Below are positions 48,418 to 57,600 of a DNA stretch of 64,000 nt, piece by piece. The notes under the pieces were generated by a model. That model did not search any database. It had not been told where the DNA came from and saw only the letters and a list, made by a program, of their open reading frames with translations. This DNA comes from Planctomycetota bacterium (lineage in GTDB: Bacteria > Planctomycetota > J058 > JAJDCQ01), in the NCBI GenBank assembly GCA_029260755.1, contig JAJDCQ010000024.1, positions 1-64,000 on the forward strand, in the 5' to 3' direction. Made by a program: the position numbers and the translations under genes. Within the stretch, counting starts at the first letter, position 1, and every line of letters begins with the position of its first letter.

Positions 48418-50769
48418 TCAGTCGGTCTCGAGGAGCGGCCGCAGGTAGGGATCGTCGCGGAGTCCCGGCCAGATCGTGAGCAGGTCGGCGCCGCCCTCGA
48501 TCGCCTCGAGCGTCCGCCGCGCTTCGGCTCGGTGGTCGATCGGCGCCTCGGCGAGCACCTCCTCGACCGTGCTCGGCGCGCAGAGCTCGCGAGCGCGCTC
48601 CCCGAGCATCCGGAGCTCGCTGTCGACCCGCGCCTCCTCGAGCTTCGTGTCGCGGAGCGCCGTCATCAGCTCCTCGTAGCGCTCCCCGTCGGGCTGCCCG
48701 CCGCTCGCCTCGATGATCGCCTCGATCTCGACGTTGAGTCGACGCTGTCGCTCGGCGATCGGCGGCAGCCGCATCCCGACCTCGCGGATCCGCTCGGCGA
48801 CCTGCACGACGACCGCTCGGGTGTCTTCGACCTCGACGCGCCCCTCGGCGATCTCGCGGGCGGACGTGAGCCGTGAGCGGAGCATCGCGAGCGCCTGGCC
48901 GAGGAAGTTGGCGTCGTAGCGCCGTTCGTTCCAGCGTCTCTCGTCGTGGAGGTAGGCGTTGCTCTCGCCGTCGAGCTGCGCCTCGAGGATCGCGTCGACC
49001 TCGGCGACGGCGGCGCGGAGCTTCACGAGCACGCGGTCGCGTCGCCGGCGGATGGCGTCGTTGATCGGCGTCGGCTCGCTCGCCCGCGCCTCGTGGCGCG
49101 CCTGCTCGTCGCTGCCTCCGCCGGTCAGGCCGCCGGCGAGGACGATCACGTCGCGCCGCTCGGCGTCGGTCTCGATGGCGATGTCGACGCCCGTCTGGAC
49201 GCGGAGCGCCGCCGCGACGACGTCGAGGGGCAGGCCTTCGGCCGCCATCACCGTGACCGGCGCCCGGGTTCGCCATGCGCCTTCGTCGAGGAGCACGCGC
49301 AGGCCCCTCGTTCTCTCGAGGGTCCGGGCGAGGACGCGGACGCCGCCGCGGCGGAGCTCGGTCTCGACGACGGTGCCGGCGAGGACCGAGGCGAGGCGCG
49401 CGAGCTCGGCTTGCTTCTTCTCCCGGGCGCGCCGCTCCGTCTCGGCCTCCTCGTGGGAGATGAGCCGCCACGCGCCGTCGCGCCAGCGGGCGACCAGGCC
49501 GAGGTCGGCGAGGACGTCCAGGACGTCGGGGACGAGCGCCTGGGTCGCGGTCAGCGAGACGTGGGCCGTGTCCGCGATCTGGCGCGCCGCCGTGGTGAGG
49601 ACGAAGCTCAGGCCGGTCTGATCGCGGAGCTGGTCGATCGCGGCCGTCACGGTCTCCTCGCTCCAGTGGACGTCGACGCGGCGCTGGAACACATGGTCGG
49701 GGATCGCCTCGATCGGGATGACGAGCTGCCGATCGATGGCACGCTCGATGACCGAGCGCGCCTCGAGGATGGCCGTGTCCTTCGCGGTCGCTCCGGGGAT
49801 CGACTCGCCGCGCTCGAGGAAGACGACCCGGTCGGTGAGCACCTCGCTCCGGATGCCGAGCTGCGCCGCGATCAGCCCGATCAGGTCGTGGAGGACCATG
49901 TCGCGCGTCCGGAGGCTCACCCGAAGGCCGGCGCCCGCGATCGCCTCGGACAGCACGAACTGGTCGCCGGTGATGTCGTTCAGGAAGCCGACCACATCGG
50001 CCAGCGGCGTGTCGGGGAAGTTGACCGACGCCTGACGGCTCGCGAGTCGCCGTATCAGCTCGTCGCGTCCGGCGATGACCGCCGGCTCGGCCCAGGGATA
50101 GGGGCCGTTCGGGTCGAACCGTCCGGCCTCGACCGCTCCCGGGCCGGTCGGGAGCCACGGCCCGCCGGGCGTCGCGGCTCCGCTTCCGGCGTCGCCGGCA
50201 TCGACCGGGGCGGCCGGATCGACCGGGGCCGGCGGATCGAGGGCGGCGGGCGCGCCGGAGGTCGGCCGCGGGGCCTCGGATGCCCCGGCCGCGCCGGGGT
50301 CCGCCGGCGCGCCTTCGCGAACCGCCGGCCGCAGGCCGCTCGGCCGCGGCGCGCGCTCGTCCCCTCCGCCGAGGAGGAAGCCGCCGAGGACGAGACCGGC
50401 GCCAACGGCGACGATCGTGGCGACCCACGGCGCCGCGTTCGGCGAGCGCGTCGCGGGCGGCGCCGCCGCCTCCTCGTCGGGGTCGGGGCTGGCGCGCCGC
50501 TCGTCGGGAGCGACCGCCGCGCCGACGGCAGCGGCGTCGATCGCGTCGAGGATGGATGCGGCGAGCCCGGCCGGCGCCGCCACGGCGACGGCCGTCGCGG
50601 CGCCGAGCGCGCTCGCCTCGCGGCCGGCGCGGGCGAGGCGCGCGTCGCAGTCGGGGCAGCCGGAGCGGTGGGCCTCGGCGCGGGCGCGGAGGTCGTCGGC
50701 GAGCTCGCCGTCGGCGAACGGCTCGGCGAGCGGTCGGAGCTCTTCGCAGCTCAGGGCGGCGTTCGTCAT
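48418..50769 (-). CDS. Transmembrane anti-sigma factor with secretin-like periplasmic domains
   Basis: A 783-residue protein. The N-terminal 60 residues are a zinc anti-sigma domain (ZAS; HRSGCPDC). An Ala-rich linker leads to one transmembrane helix (about 113-135) and an Ala/Pro linker. The extracytoplasmic part has three modules resembling secretin N/STN domains (VNFPDTPLADVVGFLNDITG; then VHWSEETVTAAIDQLRDQTG; then GLPLDVVAAALRVQTG), and ends with about 200 residues of charged helix. It overlaps the ECF sigma gene by 4 bases (ATGA). STN modules in TonB systems signal to sigma regulators, so an envelope signal is probably sensed here. Confidence 0.87.
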   Translation of the reverse strand: MTNAALSCEELRPLAEPFADGELADDLRARAEAHRSGCPDCDARLARAGREASALGAATAVAVAAPAGLAASILDAIDAAAVGAAVAPDERRASPDPDEEAAAPPATRSPNAAPWVATIVAVGAGLVLGGFLLGGGDERAPRPSGLRPAVREGAPADPGAAGASEAPRPTSGAPAALDPPAPVDPAAPVDAGDAGSGAATPGGPWLPTGPGAVEAGRFDPNGPYPWAEPAVIAGRDELIRRLASRQASVNFPDTPLADVVGFLNDITGDQFVLSEAIAGAGLRVSLRTRDMVLHDLIGLIAAQLGIRSEVLTDRVVFLERGESIPGATAKDTAILEARSVIERAIDRQLVIPIEAIPDHVFQRRVDVHWSEETVTAAIDQLRDQTGLSFVLTTAARQIADTAHVSLTATQALVPDVLDVLADLGLVARWRDGAWRLISHEEAETERRAREKKQAELARLASVLAGTVVETELRRGGVRVLARTLERTRGLRVLLDEGAWRTRAPVTVMAAEGLPLDVVAAALRVQTGVDIAIETDAERRDVIVLAGGLTGGGSDEQARHEARASEPTPINDAIRRRRDRVLVKLRAAVAEVDAILEAQLDGESNAYLHDERRWNERRYDANFLGQALAMLRSRLTSAREIAEGRVEVEDTRAVVVQVAERIREVGMRLPPIAERQRRLNVEIEAIIEASGGQPDGERYEELMTALRDTKLEEARVDSELRMLGERARELCAPSTVEEVLAEAPIDHRAEARRTLEAIEGGADLLTIWPGLRDDPYLRPLLETD

Positions 50770-51374
50770 CGGAGGTCTCCTCCGTCTCGGGCGTCTTCGT
50801 CGAGGTCGGTCGGGTCGAGGTCGCGGAGCTCGCTCCGCAGGATCGCCTTCGCCCGGCGGAGGCGTCCCTGGACCGTCGATCGCGGGATGCCGAGGACGTC
50901 GGCGATCGCGTCGTAGGAGAGGGCGTCGTCGTACTTCAGGGCGAGGACGGCGCCGAGCTCCGGCGGGAGCGCGCCCACCGCGGCGGCGAGGCGCTCCGCC
51001 GCGACGGCCGAGAGGTCGACGGCGTCGTCGCGGTCGGTGACGTCGTCGACCTGGAGCTCCGTGAACGTGGCGGCGCGCCGAGCCCGGCTCCGCGCGTGGC
51101 GGCGCGAGACGTTCCGGGCGATCCCGAGGAGCCAGGCGCGCGGGTCGCCGTCGGGGTCGAGCCGGTCGATCGACCGGACCGCCTCGAGGAAGGTCTCCTG
51201 CGCGATCTCCGCGGCGGCCTCGGCGTCGCCGGTGCGGGCGAGGGCCACGCGGTGGACGACCGCCGCGTGAGCCTCGAGCAGCGCCGCGATCTCGGGGCGT
51301 GCCACCGGCGCTGTCCTCCGTCGGCGCCGCGGCGGCGTCGAGCGGGGCCGGGTCGGCCGGGTCTGGGTGGGCAT
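50766..51374 (-). CDS. ECF-family RNA polymerase sigma factor
   Basis: A 202-residue protein. After a basic N-terminal tail, region 2 (ETFLEAVRSIDRLD, PRAWLLGIARNVSRRHARSRAR) and region 4 (LPPELGAVLALKYDDALSYDAIADVLGIPRSTVQGRLRRAKAIL, cited by parts) are clear, with no region 3, as in ECF factors. The ATG at 51374 is supported by GGGGAGGA eight bases upstream. It forms a pair with the downstream anti-sigma gene, which should hold it inactive at the membrane until a signal arrives. Its target promoters are unknown. Confidence 0.93.
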   Translation of the reverse strand: MPTQTRPTRPRSTPPRRRRRTAPVARPEIAALLEAHAAVVHRVALARTGDAEAAAEIAQETFLEAVRSIDRLDPDGDPRAWLLGIARNVSRRHARSRARRAATFTELQVDDVTDRDDAVDLSAVAAERLAAAVGALPPELGAVLALKYDDALSYDAIADVLGIPRSTVQGRLRRAKAILRSELRDLDPTDLDEDARDGGDLR

Positions 51375-51442
51375 GGGCGATTCCTCCCCTTGCCCTTCCT
51401 TCACCCGGACGCCGGAATCGGTACTACGAAACTACTAGGAAA

Positions 51443-52576
51443 TCAGCGAACCTTGCGCCGGACGGTGATCTTCACCTTGAACCCGCCGGTGTTCTGCTGG
51501 TTCGGGGCGGCCATGGCGAGCTTCAGGGTGCCGCGCCGGTCGACCTTCTCGCTCCAGGTCGAGCCGACCTGGGTGGGCTGCCCGCCGTCGCCGATCATCA
51601 TCAGGAGGGCGCCGAGGGGGAAGTTGCCCATGAAGCGATTGTTCGGGATCCCGTCGGGCGTGACGGTCATGCCCCAGCCGCCGATCGTGACGGTGCCGCT
51701 CGCGGCGATCGTGACCTCGTCGCCCTTCTGGATCTCGATCCCGGTGTCGTGATAGCTCACCTGCGCGCTCGCCGTCGCGGGGAGCTTGATCGTCTTGTGG
51801 ACGGTGGGCGGCTCGCGGAACTGGATCGTCTTGACGTGCTTCTTCGGCACCGTGAGCACGCCGAAGCGCGTCTCGATGTCGAAGCTGGCGGCCGCGAGGG
51901 TGCCGCGCACCGTGAAGCGCTTCGTCACGATCTCGTCGTCCTCGATCACGTCGGTCGCCTCGTCCTCCTCCTTCTTGATCGACTCGAGGATCTTCTTCGC
52001 GCGCGCCTTGACCTCGGCGTCGTCGCTCTCGAGCGCGGCGGTGAGCTCGCTCTCGGCCAGGGCGCCGAGCGCGCTGAGCTCGGCGGTCGCCTTGTCTCGA
52101 ACCGAGAAGTCGCCGTCGCCGAGCTGCTTCACCAGGCCGCCGATCTTCGCGATCAGGTCGGGGTCGGCGCGCTTGCCGAATCGGATCGAGAAGATGTCGC
52201 GGACCGGGACGGTGAGGATCCCGTAGCCGGTGTCGATCCGGAACTGGTCGGTCTCGATGCGGCCGACGATCCGGGCGCTGTCCTTGAGGATGAAGATGGC
52301 GGTGCTCTCGGGCTCGGCCTCGGCGCCCTCGTCCTCGCCCTCGCCTTCGCCTTCGCCTTCCCCTTCATCATCCGCGCCTTCGCCTTCGCCCTCGTCGCCC
52401 TCGTCCGGGGCGGCGGTGGGATCGGCCGGAGCGCCTGTCGCGTCGGCCTTCTTCGGCGCGGCCGGCGCGGGCTCGGGCGGTGGGGCCGCGCCGCCGTCCT
52501 GCGCCGCGGCCGGCGCGGCGAGGAGGAGCGTCAGGACGACGGCGGCGATGACGGCGGCGAGTCTCGTGGCGGACAT
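51443..52576 (-). CDS. Secreted protein with HEAT-like middle and PA-IL-like C-terminal domain
   Basis: A 377-residue exported protein; the ATG at 52576 begins the signal peptide (ending AAA), while the longer open frame is spurious. A Pro/Ala and Gly/Glu repeat linker (about 30-95) leads to a beta motif that occurs twice (TGYGILTVPVRDIFSIRF and TRFGVLTVPKKHVKTIQF). A short HEAT-like helical unit (SVRDKATAELSALG...AEVKARAKKILE) separates the two. The last 110 residues (IKLPATASAQVSYHDTGIEI, GDEVTIAASGTVTIGGWG) resemble the LecA/PA-IL carbohydrate-binding sandwich. Surface glycan binding is a reasonable guess. Confidence 0.8.
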   Translation of the reverse strand: MSATRLAAVIAAVVLTLLLAAPAAAQDGGAAPPPEPAPAAPKKADATGAPADPTAAPDEGDEGEGEGADDEGEGEGEGEGEDEGAEAEPESTAIFILKDSARIVGRIETDQFRIDTGYGILTVPVRDIFSIRFGKRADPDLIAKIGGLVKQLGDGDFSVRDKATAELSALGALAESELTAALESDDAEVKARAKKILESIKKEEDEATDVIEDDEIVTKRFTVRGTLAAASFDIETRFGVLTVPKKHVKTIQFREPPTVHKTIKLPATASAQVSYHDTGIEIQKGDEVTIAASGTVTIGGWGMTVTPDGIPNNRFMGNFPLGALLMMIGDGGQPTQVGSTWSEKVDRRGTLKLAMAAPNQQNTGGFKVKITVRRKVR

Positions 52577-52788
52577 GAATCCTTCTCCCGCAGGGTGATC
52601 CGGCTCGGACGGCCGGGCCAACCAGTCTAGATGAGGCTCCCGGGGGACGGAAGAGGCCTCTCTCGGGCGATCGTCCGGAGCGGCCGTCTCGGCCCTCGCT
52701 CGCTCGGTAGCGCGAAGTCGGCCCGAGTCGTATGGTGATGCGGGAGAAGCACTTCGAACCGACGCACCTCATGCGCAGGGGAGCGGGC

Positions 52789-53805
52789 GTGGCGGGACTC
52801 GAGATCAATCTCAAACCGGTCGAGGGGAATCCCGAGGCGTGTCTCGCGGAGATGGCGGGCGCCATCGATGGGACCACGGTCGGCAGCTTTCAGAACGCCC
52901 TCGAGAAGACGAAGGCCCAGGGGGTGCGAAAGCTCGTCCTGGACATGGCCGGGATCAAGTACGTCAACAGCACCGGCCTCGGCTCCCTCGTCAAGTACGC
53001 CGACTCGTTCAAGAGCAGCGGCGGCGGAATGGCGCTGATCAGCGTCCCGACGAAGGTGAAGATCGTCATCGAGATGCTGAGTCTCGACTCGTACTTCGGG
53101 ATCTCGGCGGATCTGCCGAGCGCCCTCGCCGCGCTCTCGAGCAACGACTCCGGCACGCTCACCGCGCCGCCGCCCGCGCCGATGCCGATGCCTCCGCCGC
53201 CTCCGCCGCCGATGCCGCCGCCTCCGATGCCGGCGCCGCCGCCCCCCATGCCGGCGCCGCCGCCCGCGCCTCCCCCCGCACCGGCGCCGCCGCCGACGCA
53301 GCCGCAGCCGCAGCCCGCGGGCGCCTCGTCATCTGATGGGGGAGGCCTCACCGAGGACCAGCTTCGCCTCGGCGATGTCCTCGTCGCCGCCGGCACCCTC
53401 ACGCGGGAGACGCTCGAGGGGGTCCTCGGCCGCACCGGTCGCGGCAACACCGCCGTCGGCCGCGCGCTTCAGCAGTCGGGCTTCGCGACCCGCGACGATG
53501 TCGCCCGCGCGCTCGTCCGCCAGCAGCGCGTTCCGCGGATCAACCTGAGCGCCACCCAGATCCCGCTCCAGGCGGTCGCCCTCCTCCCCGAGGAGGTCGC
53601 GCGTCACGCCCAGGCGCTCGCGATCGATCGGCTCGAGGACATCCTCGTGATCGTCACGCCGATCCTGAATCCCGAGGCGATCTCGTATCTCCGGCGGCAG
53701 ACCGGGTGTCGGGTCGCGATCCTGACGTGCCCCGCCGAGGGCTTCGAGCAGATCCACGCGAGCTACTACCAGCAGCTCCGGGCGGCGCAGCAGCCGCAGG
53801 CCTGA
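52789..53805 (+). CDS. STAS - poly-Pro - MshEN fusion protein
   Basis: About 339 residues. A STAS domain (about 4-125) has the antagonist signature LDMAGIKYVNSTGLGSLV with a phospho-acceptor-type Ser/Thr (61-62). A linker of about 60 residues almost entirely Pro/Met/Ala (130-190) follows. The C-terminal 140 residues match MshEN, the c-di-GMP-binding N-domain of GspE/MshE ATPases: RLGDVLVAAGTLTRETLEGVL, then a second copy in AVGRALQQSGFATRDDVARALVRQQ, and INLS...LPEEVARH. The GTG at 52789 is chosen because AGGGGAG lies five bases upstream; an ATG at 52732 in frame has no ribosome site. It may join sigma-factor/phospho-signalling to c-di-GMP. Confidence 0.85.
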   Translation: MAGLEINLKPVEGNPEACLAEMAGAIDGTTVGSFQNALEKTKAQGVRKLVLDMAGIKYVNSTGLGSLVKYADSFKSSGGGMALISVPTKVKIVIEMLSLDSYFGISADLPSALAALSSNDSGTLTAPPPAPMPMPPPPPPPMPPPPMPAPPPPMPAPPPAPPPAPAPPPTQPQPQPAGASSSDGGGLTEDQLRLGDVLVAAGTLTRETLEGVLGRTGRGNTAVGRALQQSGFATRDDVARALVRQQRVPRINLSATQIPLQAVALLPEEVARHAQALAIDRLEDILVIVTPILNPEAISYLRRQTGCRVAILTCPAEGFEQIHASYYQQLRAAQQPQA

Positions 53806-53830
53806 TCGCCCGTCACCGTTGCAAAGACAA

Positions 53831-53871
53831 GAGACCGGGTCTCTTCACGAGCGTGAAGAGACCCGGCTCTC
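53831..53871. terminator. Bidirectional terminator between convergent genes
   Basis: A 17-bp stem with one bulge (53831-53847 with 53854-53871) and a 6-base loop lies between the STAS-MshEN and TerB-like genes. It is followed by GTTTGG on the plus strand and by TTGTCTTTG on the minus strand, so it could serve both. Confidence 0.85.
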
Positions 53872-53911
53872 GTTTGGGGTCGTCCGTCTGATCCGGCGCG
53901 CCGCGATCGGG

Positions 53912-54373
53912 CTAGCCCGCTTCGCGTACCTCTTGACCGCAGTGGTGGCACTTCTCGGTGATGTTCGCGCCGGCGAGAACGCCGCGCGAGAGCGAGAGGC
54001 CCCGCCAGCGGAGCACCCGCTGGAGCTGCTCGACGGTCATGTCGCTCGCCTGCGCGATCCCGATCAGGAGCGACTCCTCCTCGGGGGCGATCTCGTGGTC
54101 GGCCGCGGCGACCTCGAGCATGCCCTTGCGGGCCATGTCGCGTTCGTCCGCGTCATCCTCGAGGCCGACCCGTCCGCCTTCGCGGACCTTCTCCTCGATC
54201 CGGTCCACCTCGGTCTCGCTCAGGCCGAAGCGTGCTCGCCAGCAGTCGAGGACCTCGCGCTCCGTCGTCGCGATGTCGCCGTCGGCGATCGCCACGGCGA
54301 ACAGGGCGCCGTAGATCCGCCGAAGGCCCGCGTACGAGATTCCCAGATAGCGCTCTCCTGGTTTGATTCCCAT
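53912..54373 (-). CDS. TerB-like protein with C-terminal CxxC
   Basis: A 153-residue protein. Its core is a TerB/DjlA-type helical domain: YGALFAVAIADGDIATTEREVLD, FGLSETEVDRIEEKVREG, and the second half EVAAADHEIAPEEESLLIGIAQAS with the paired acidic DGD-type residues that bind metal in TerB. The tail ends in CHHCGQEV, a possible zinc site not part of classical TerB. GGAGGAG lies eight bases before the ATG. TerB-domain proteins are linked to metal-dependent stress responses; no other ter genes are here, so the exact role is open. Confidence 0.82.
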   Translation of the reverse strand: MGIKPGERYLGISYAGLRRIYGALFAVAIADGDIATTEREVLDCWRARFGLSETEVDRIEEKVREGGRVGLEDDADERDMARKGMLEVAAADHEIAPEEESLLIGIAQASDMTVEQLQRVLRWRGLSLSRGVLAGANITEKCHHCGQEVREAG

Positions 54374-54614
54374 GCAACCATCTCCTCCAAGGTCATAGCT
54401 TCGTTGCGGGCGCCCTGGGCGGCGGGCGCCGATGCCCTGGAAAACGCAAAGCCCGCGCCGAAACCCAACCGCTCCAAGTCCTTGGACGACAGGGGGCGAA
54501 TCAGAGCGGTTGCATGAGCGTGGGGCGCAGCGCTGCGACGGAAGAGGAAGATGATGCCATGGCGCCGTGGCGGTCGCCGGACCAACACGAGCCTAACCGG
54601 GGGAGCCGACGAGG

Positions 54615-57600
54615 TCAGTCGGGGGGGACGAGCCGACCGATCACGCGGACGGGGTCGAGGCCCTGAACGCGCCAGCCGGTGCGATCCCAGACGATCTCGG
54701 TCAGCGTCTCGGGCTTCTCATCGAGGAGGCGTTCGATGTCCCAGATGACGACGGTGCGGTCCTCGCGCGTCGCCGACGCGAGCCGTTTCCCGTCCGGGCT
54801 CCAGGCGAGGGCGGTCCGTCGTTGGCCGTCCTGCGTCCCGTGGACGAGCGTGATCAGCTCGCGCCGGCGGTCGATGTCCCAGATCCTGACCGTCCCGTCT
54901 CTACCCGTCGAAGCGACTCGGGTCTCGTCGGGGGAGAGGGCGAGCGCCTCGACGACGCCCGTGTGCCCGACGAGCAGCCCGACCCGCTGCTCGACGGGAT
55001 GGCCATCGTCGGTCTGGCGGAGCGTCGTCAAGGTGATGGCGTCGCGGGCGTGGAGGAGCAGGCCATCCTCGCGCCAGGCGATCGCCTTCGCTCCGTCTCC
55101 CCCCGTCGTCATCGTCGCCTCGTTCGTCGCGAGGTCGATCACATGACGCTGGAAGGCGGATCCGGTGACGAGGCGTCGGCCGTCGGGGCTCCAGGCGAGG
55201 GCGAAGACCTCGCCGATCTTCGGGAACCGGGCCTCGGTCTCGAGGGTGACCGCGGACAGCACCTCGATCCGGTCGTCCTCGACGCGCTCGCCCTGAACGC
55301 TCACCGCGAGGCGGTCTCCTTCGGGGCTCCAGGCGAGGACGAGGCGAGGCGCCAGGTTCTTCTTGGCCGTCTCGAAGGTCCGTTCGACGAACCTCGTGGT
55401 CTCGGTGTCGAGAACGCGCACATCGGCTCGACCGTCGACCGGGTACTGCGCGATCGCAAGGCGGCGCCCGGTCGGATCCCAGGCGACCTGCCGCGTCCTC
55501 GCCGCCGCGATGTGGATCGCGCTCGGGATCTTCGAGCCCGCGACGTTCGGATCGAAGCCGACGACGCTCGAGAACGAGCCCGGGCGAAGACGTCCGCCGG
55601 CGATGATCTGCGGCGTCCGATCCTTGCTGGGCTGCCAGGCGAGGGTCTCGATCCGCTCGAACCGGACGGGCAGCCGACGAAGGGTGCGGGTGTCGTGGGT
55701 CGGTCCGGTCGGCGCGACGGCGACGTCGCCGCCGCTGGTGGTGAGGGCGACGCGGTCTCCTCCCGGGGAGAGCTGGGCGGACTTCAGCCTCGCCCAGCGA
55801 AGCGGGAGCTCATCGACCGGATTCAGCTCGAGGTCGAAGAGGAGCAGCCTCCCCTCGATGCCCGCTCCCGAGACGCCGATGCGCGACGAGCGAGCGCTCG
55901 TGGAGATGAGCCGTCGGTTCGACCAGAGGTGGTCGCGGACCTCCACCGCCCGGAGCGTCTCTCCGAGCTCGATCCGCCGGAGCGTCTTGTCCGAGCAGGC
56001 GGCGAGCAGCCCGGCGTCCTTCCCCGGCAGCCATGCGAGGCCCCACACCCCCGCGTCCGGATAGATCGTGTGCTGGACCTCGAGCGTGCTCGCATCCGCG
56101 ATCCGGACGCCGTGTTGACCACCCCAGGCGAGGCGCTTCCCGTCCCGGTGGAAGCCGAGACCGTAGATGGTGCTCTGCGGCTTCGAGGTGGCGATGAGCT
56201 CGCCGCCCTCGATGTCCCAGAGCCTCACGAACCCGTCGCTGCCGGCGCTGGCGAGGCGCGTCCCGTCCGCGCTCCACGCGATGGTGTAGATCAGCATCGT
56301 CCCGGCCTGGAGGGTCTGGAGCATCTCCCCGTTCTCGGCGTCCAGGATCCTGACCATCCCGTCGTCGGCGCCGGTCGCGAGGCGCTCTCCGTCGGGGGAG
56401 AAGACGACGGTCTCGAGGGCGACGCCGTCGGTGGGCCACGCGCCGAGGGGGCGCCCGTCGTCGCTGCTCCAGATCCGGACGAGTGCGTCCTCGCCGACGG
56501 TCGCGAGCTGGCGGCCGTTCGGGCTCCAGGAGGCATCGGCGGCCCCGTACGACTCGGACCACTGGGCCCGGGCGCGCTCGGTGAGGCGATGCCCCGTCGA
56601 GAGCGTCGCCACCGTCGCGCCGTCGGCGTCGGCGATCTCGAGGGCGCCGTCGTCGCCCGTCACCCCGACGAGGCGGCCGTCGGAGCTCCAGGCGATCGAG
56701 CGAGGTGAGGGGAAGCGCTCGGCGAGGGGCTCCGGCGGGGAGGTCGCCGGCCGGCTCTCCGTCGCGCGCGGCGCCGCGTCAGCGGCCTTCCATTCGAGCG
56801 CTTCGACCGGCGCGTCGAGGCTCGCGGCGGGCGAGGTCGCACCGTCGGTCGGCGACCAGCGGAGGATGGCGCCGTCTCGGTCGCCCGAGGCGAGCTCCGA
56901 ACCGTCGGGCGACCAGGCCAGCGCGTCCACGGGAGCGCGGTGCCTCTGGTGACGGGCGCGCTCGGTCCCCTCCGCCGCGCCCCAGAGGCGAACCGATCCG
57001 TCCGCGCCGCCCGAGGCGAGGAGATCCCCGGTGGCGTGCCACGCGAGAGCGGTGACGACGCCGACGTGTCCCCGGAGGCGGATCACCTCCCGCATCGTCG
57101 GGAGGTCCCAGATGGAGACCACCCCCGAGCGCTCCGCGAGGGCGAGACGATCGCCGGCGGGACTCCAGGCGATGTGGTCGGCGCGCTGCCCGGCCGCGCT
57201 CCAGACGGGCGGGCGCATCTCGTAGAACGCCTCGGCGAGGACGGTCCGGCCGACGCGGGACTCGTGGAGGGCGAGCCCGCGCGCCGCCGCTGCGGCGGCC
57301 TCCTCCCAGCGTCCGTCGCGGGCGAGGATCTCGGCTCGCTCGGCCAGGGCGCGCCCGAGGAGGCGGCCCTTCGCGGCGTCGGCGGCCTCCGCTCGGGCTC
57401 GCTCCGCGTCGGCGCGAGCTCTCGCCCTCTCGGCATCCGCCTCCTCCCTCTTCGCCCGCGAGGCCTCGCGTTCGGCGTCCGCGCTCGCCGCCTTCGCCTG
57501 GTCGCGTGCGAGCTCGGCCCGGTCGAGCGCCTCGCGGATCTTCTGGAACGAGACCACGAAGCCGACGGTCCCGCCCACGATCAGGGTCACGGTCGCGACG

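Noticed and set aside
54374..54614. Possible small gene between the TerB-like and WD40-kinase genes
   Set aside because: The only open frame begins Arg/Pro-rich without a ribosome site and continues in a wrong frame through the TerB-like gene.
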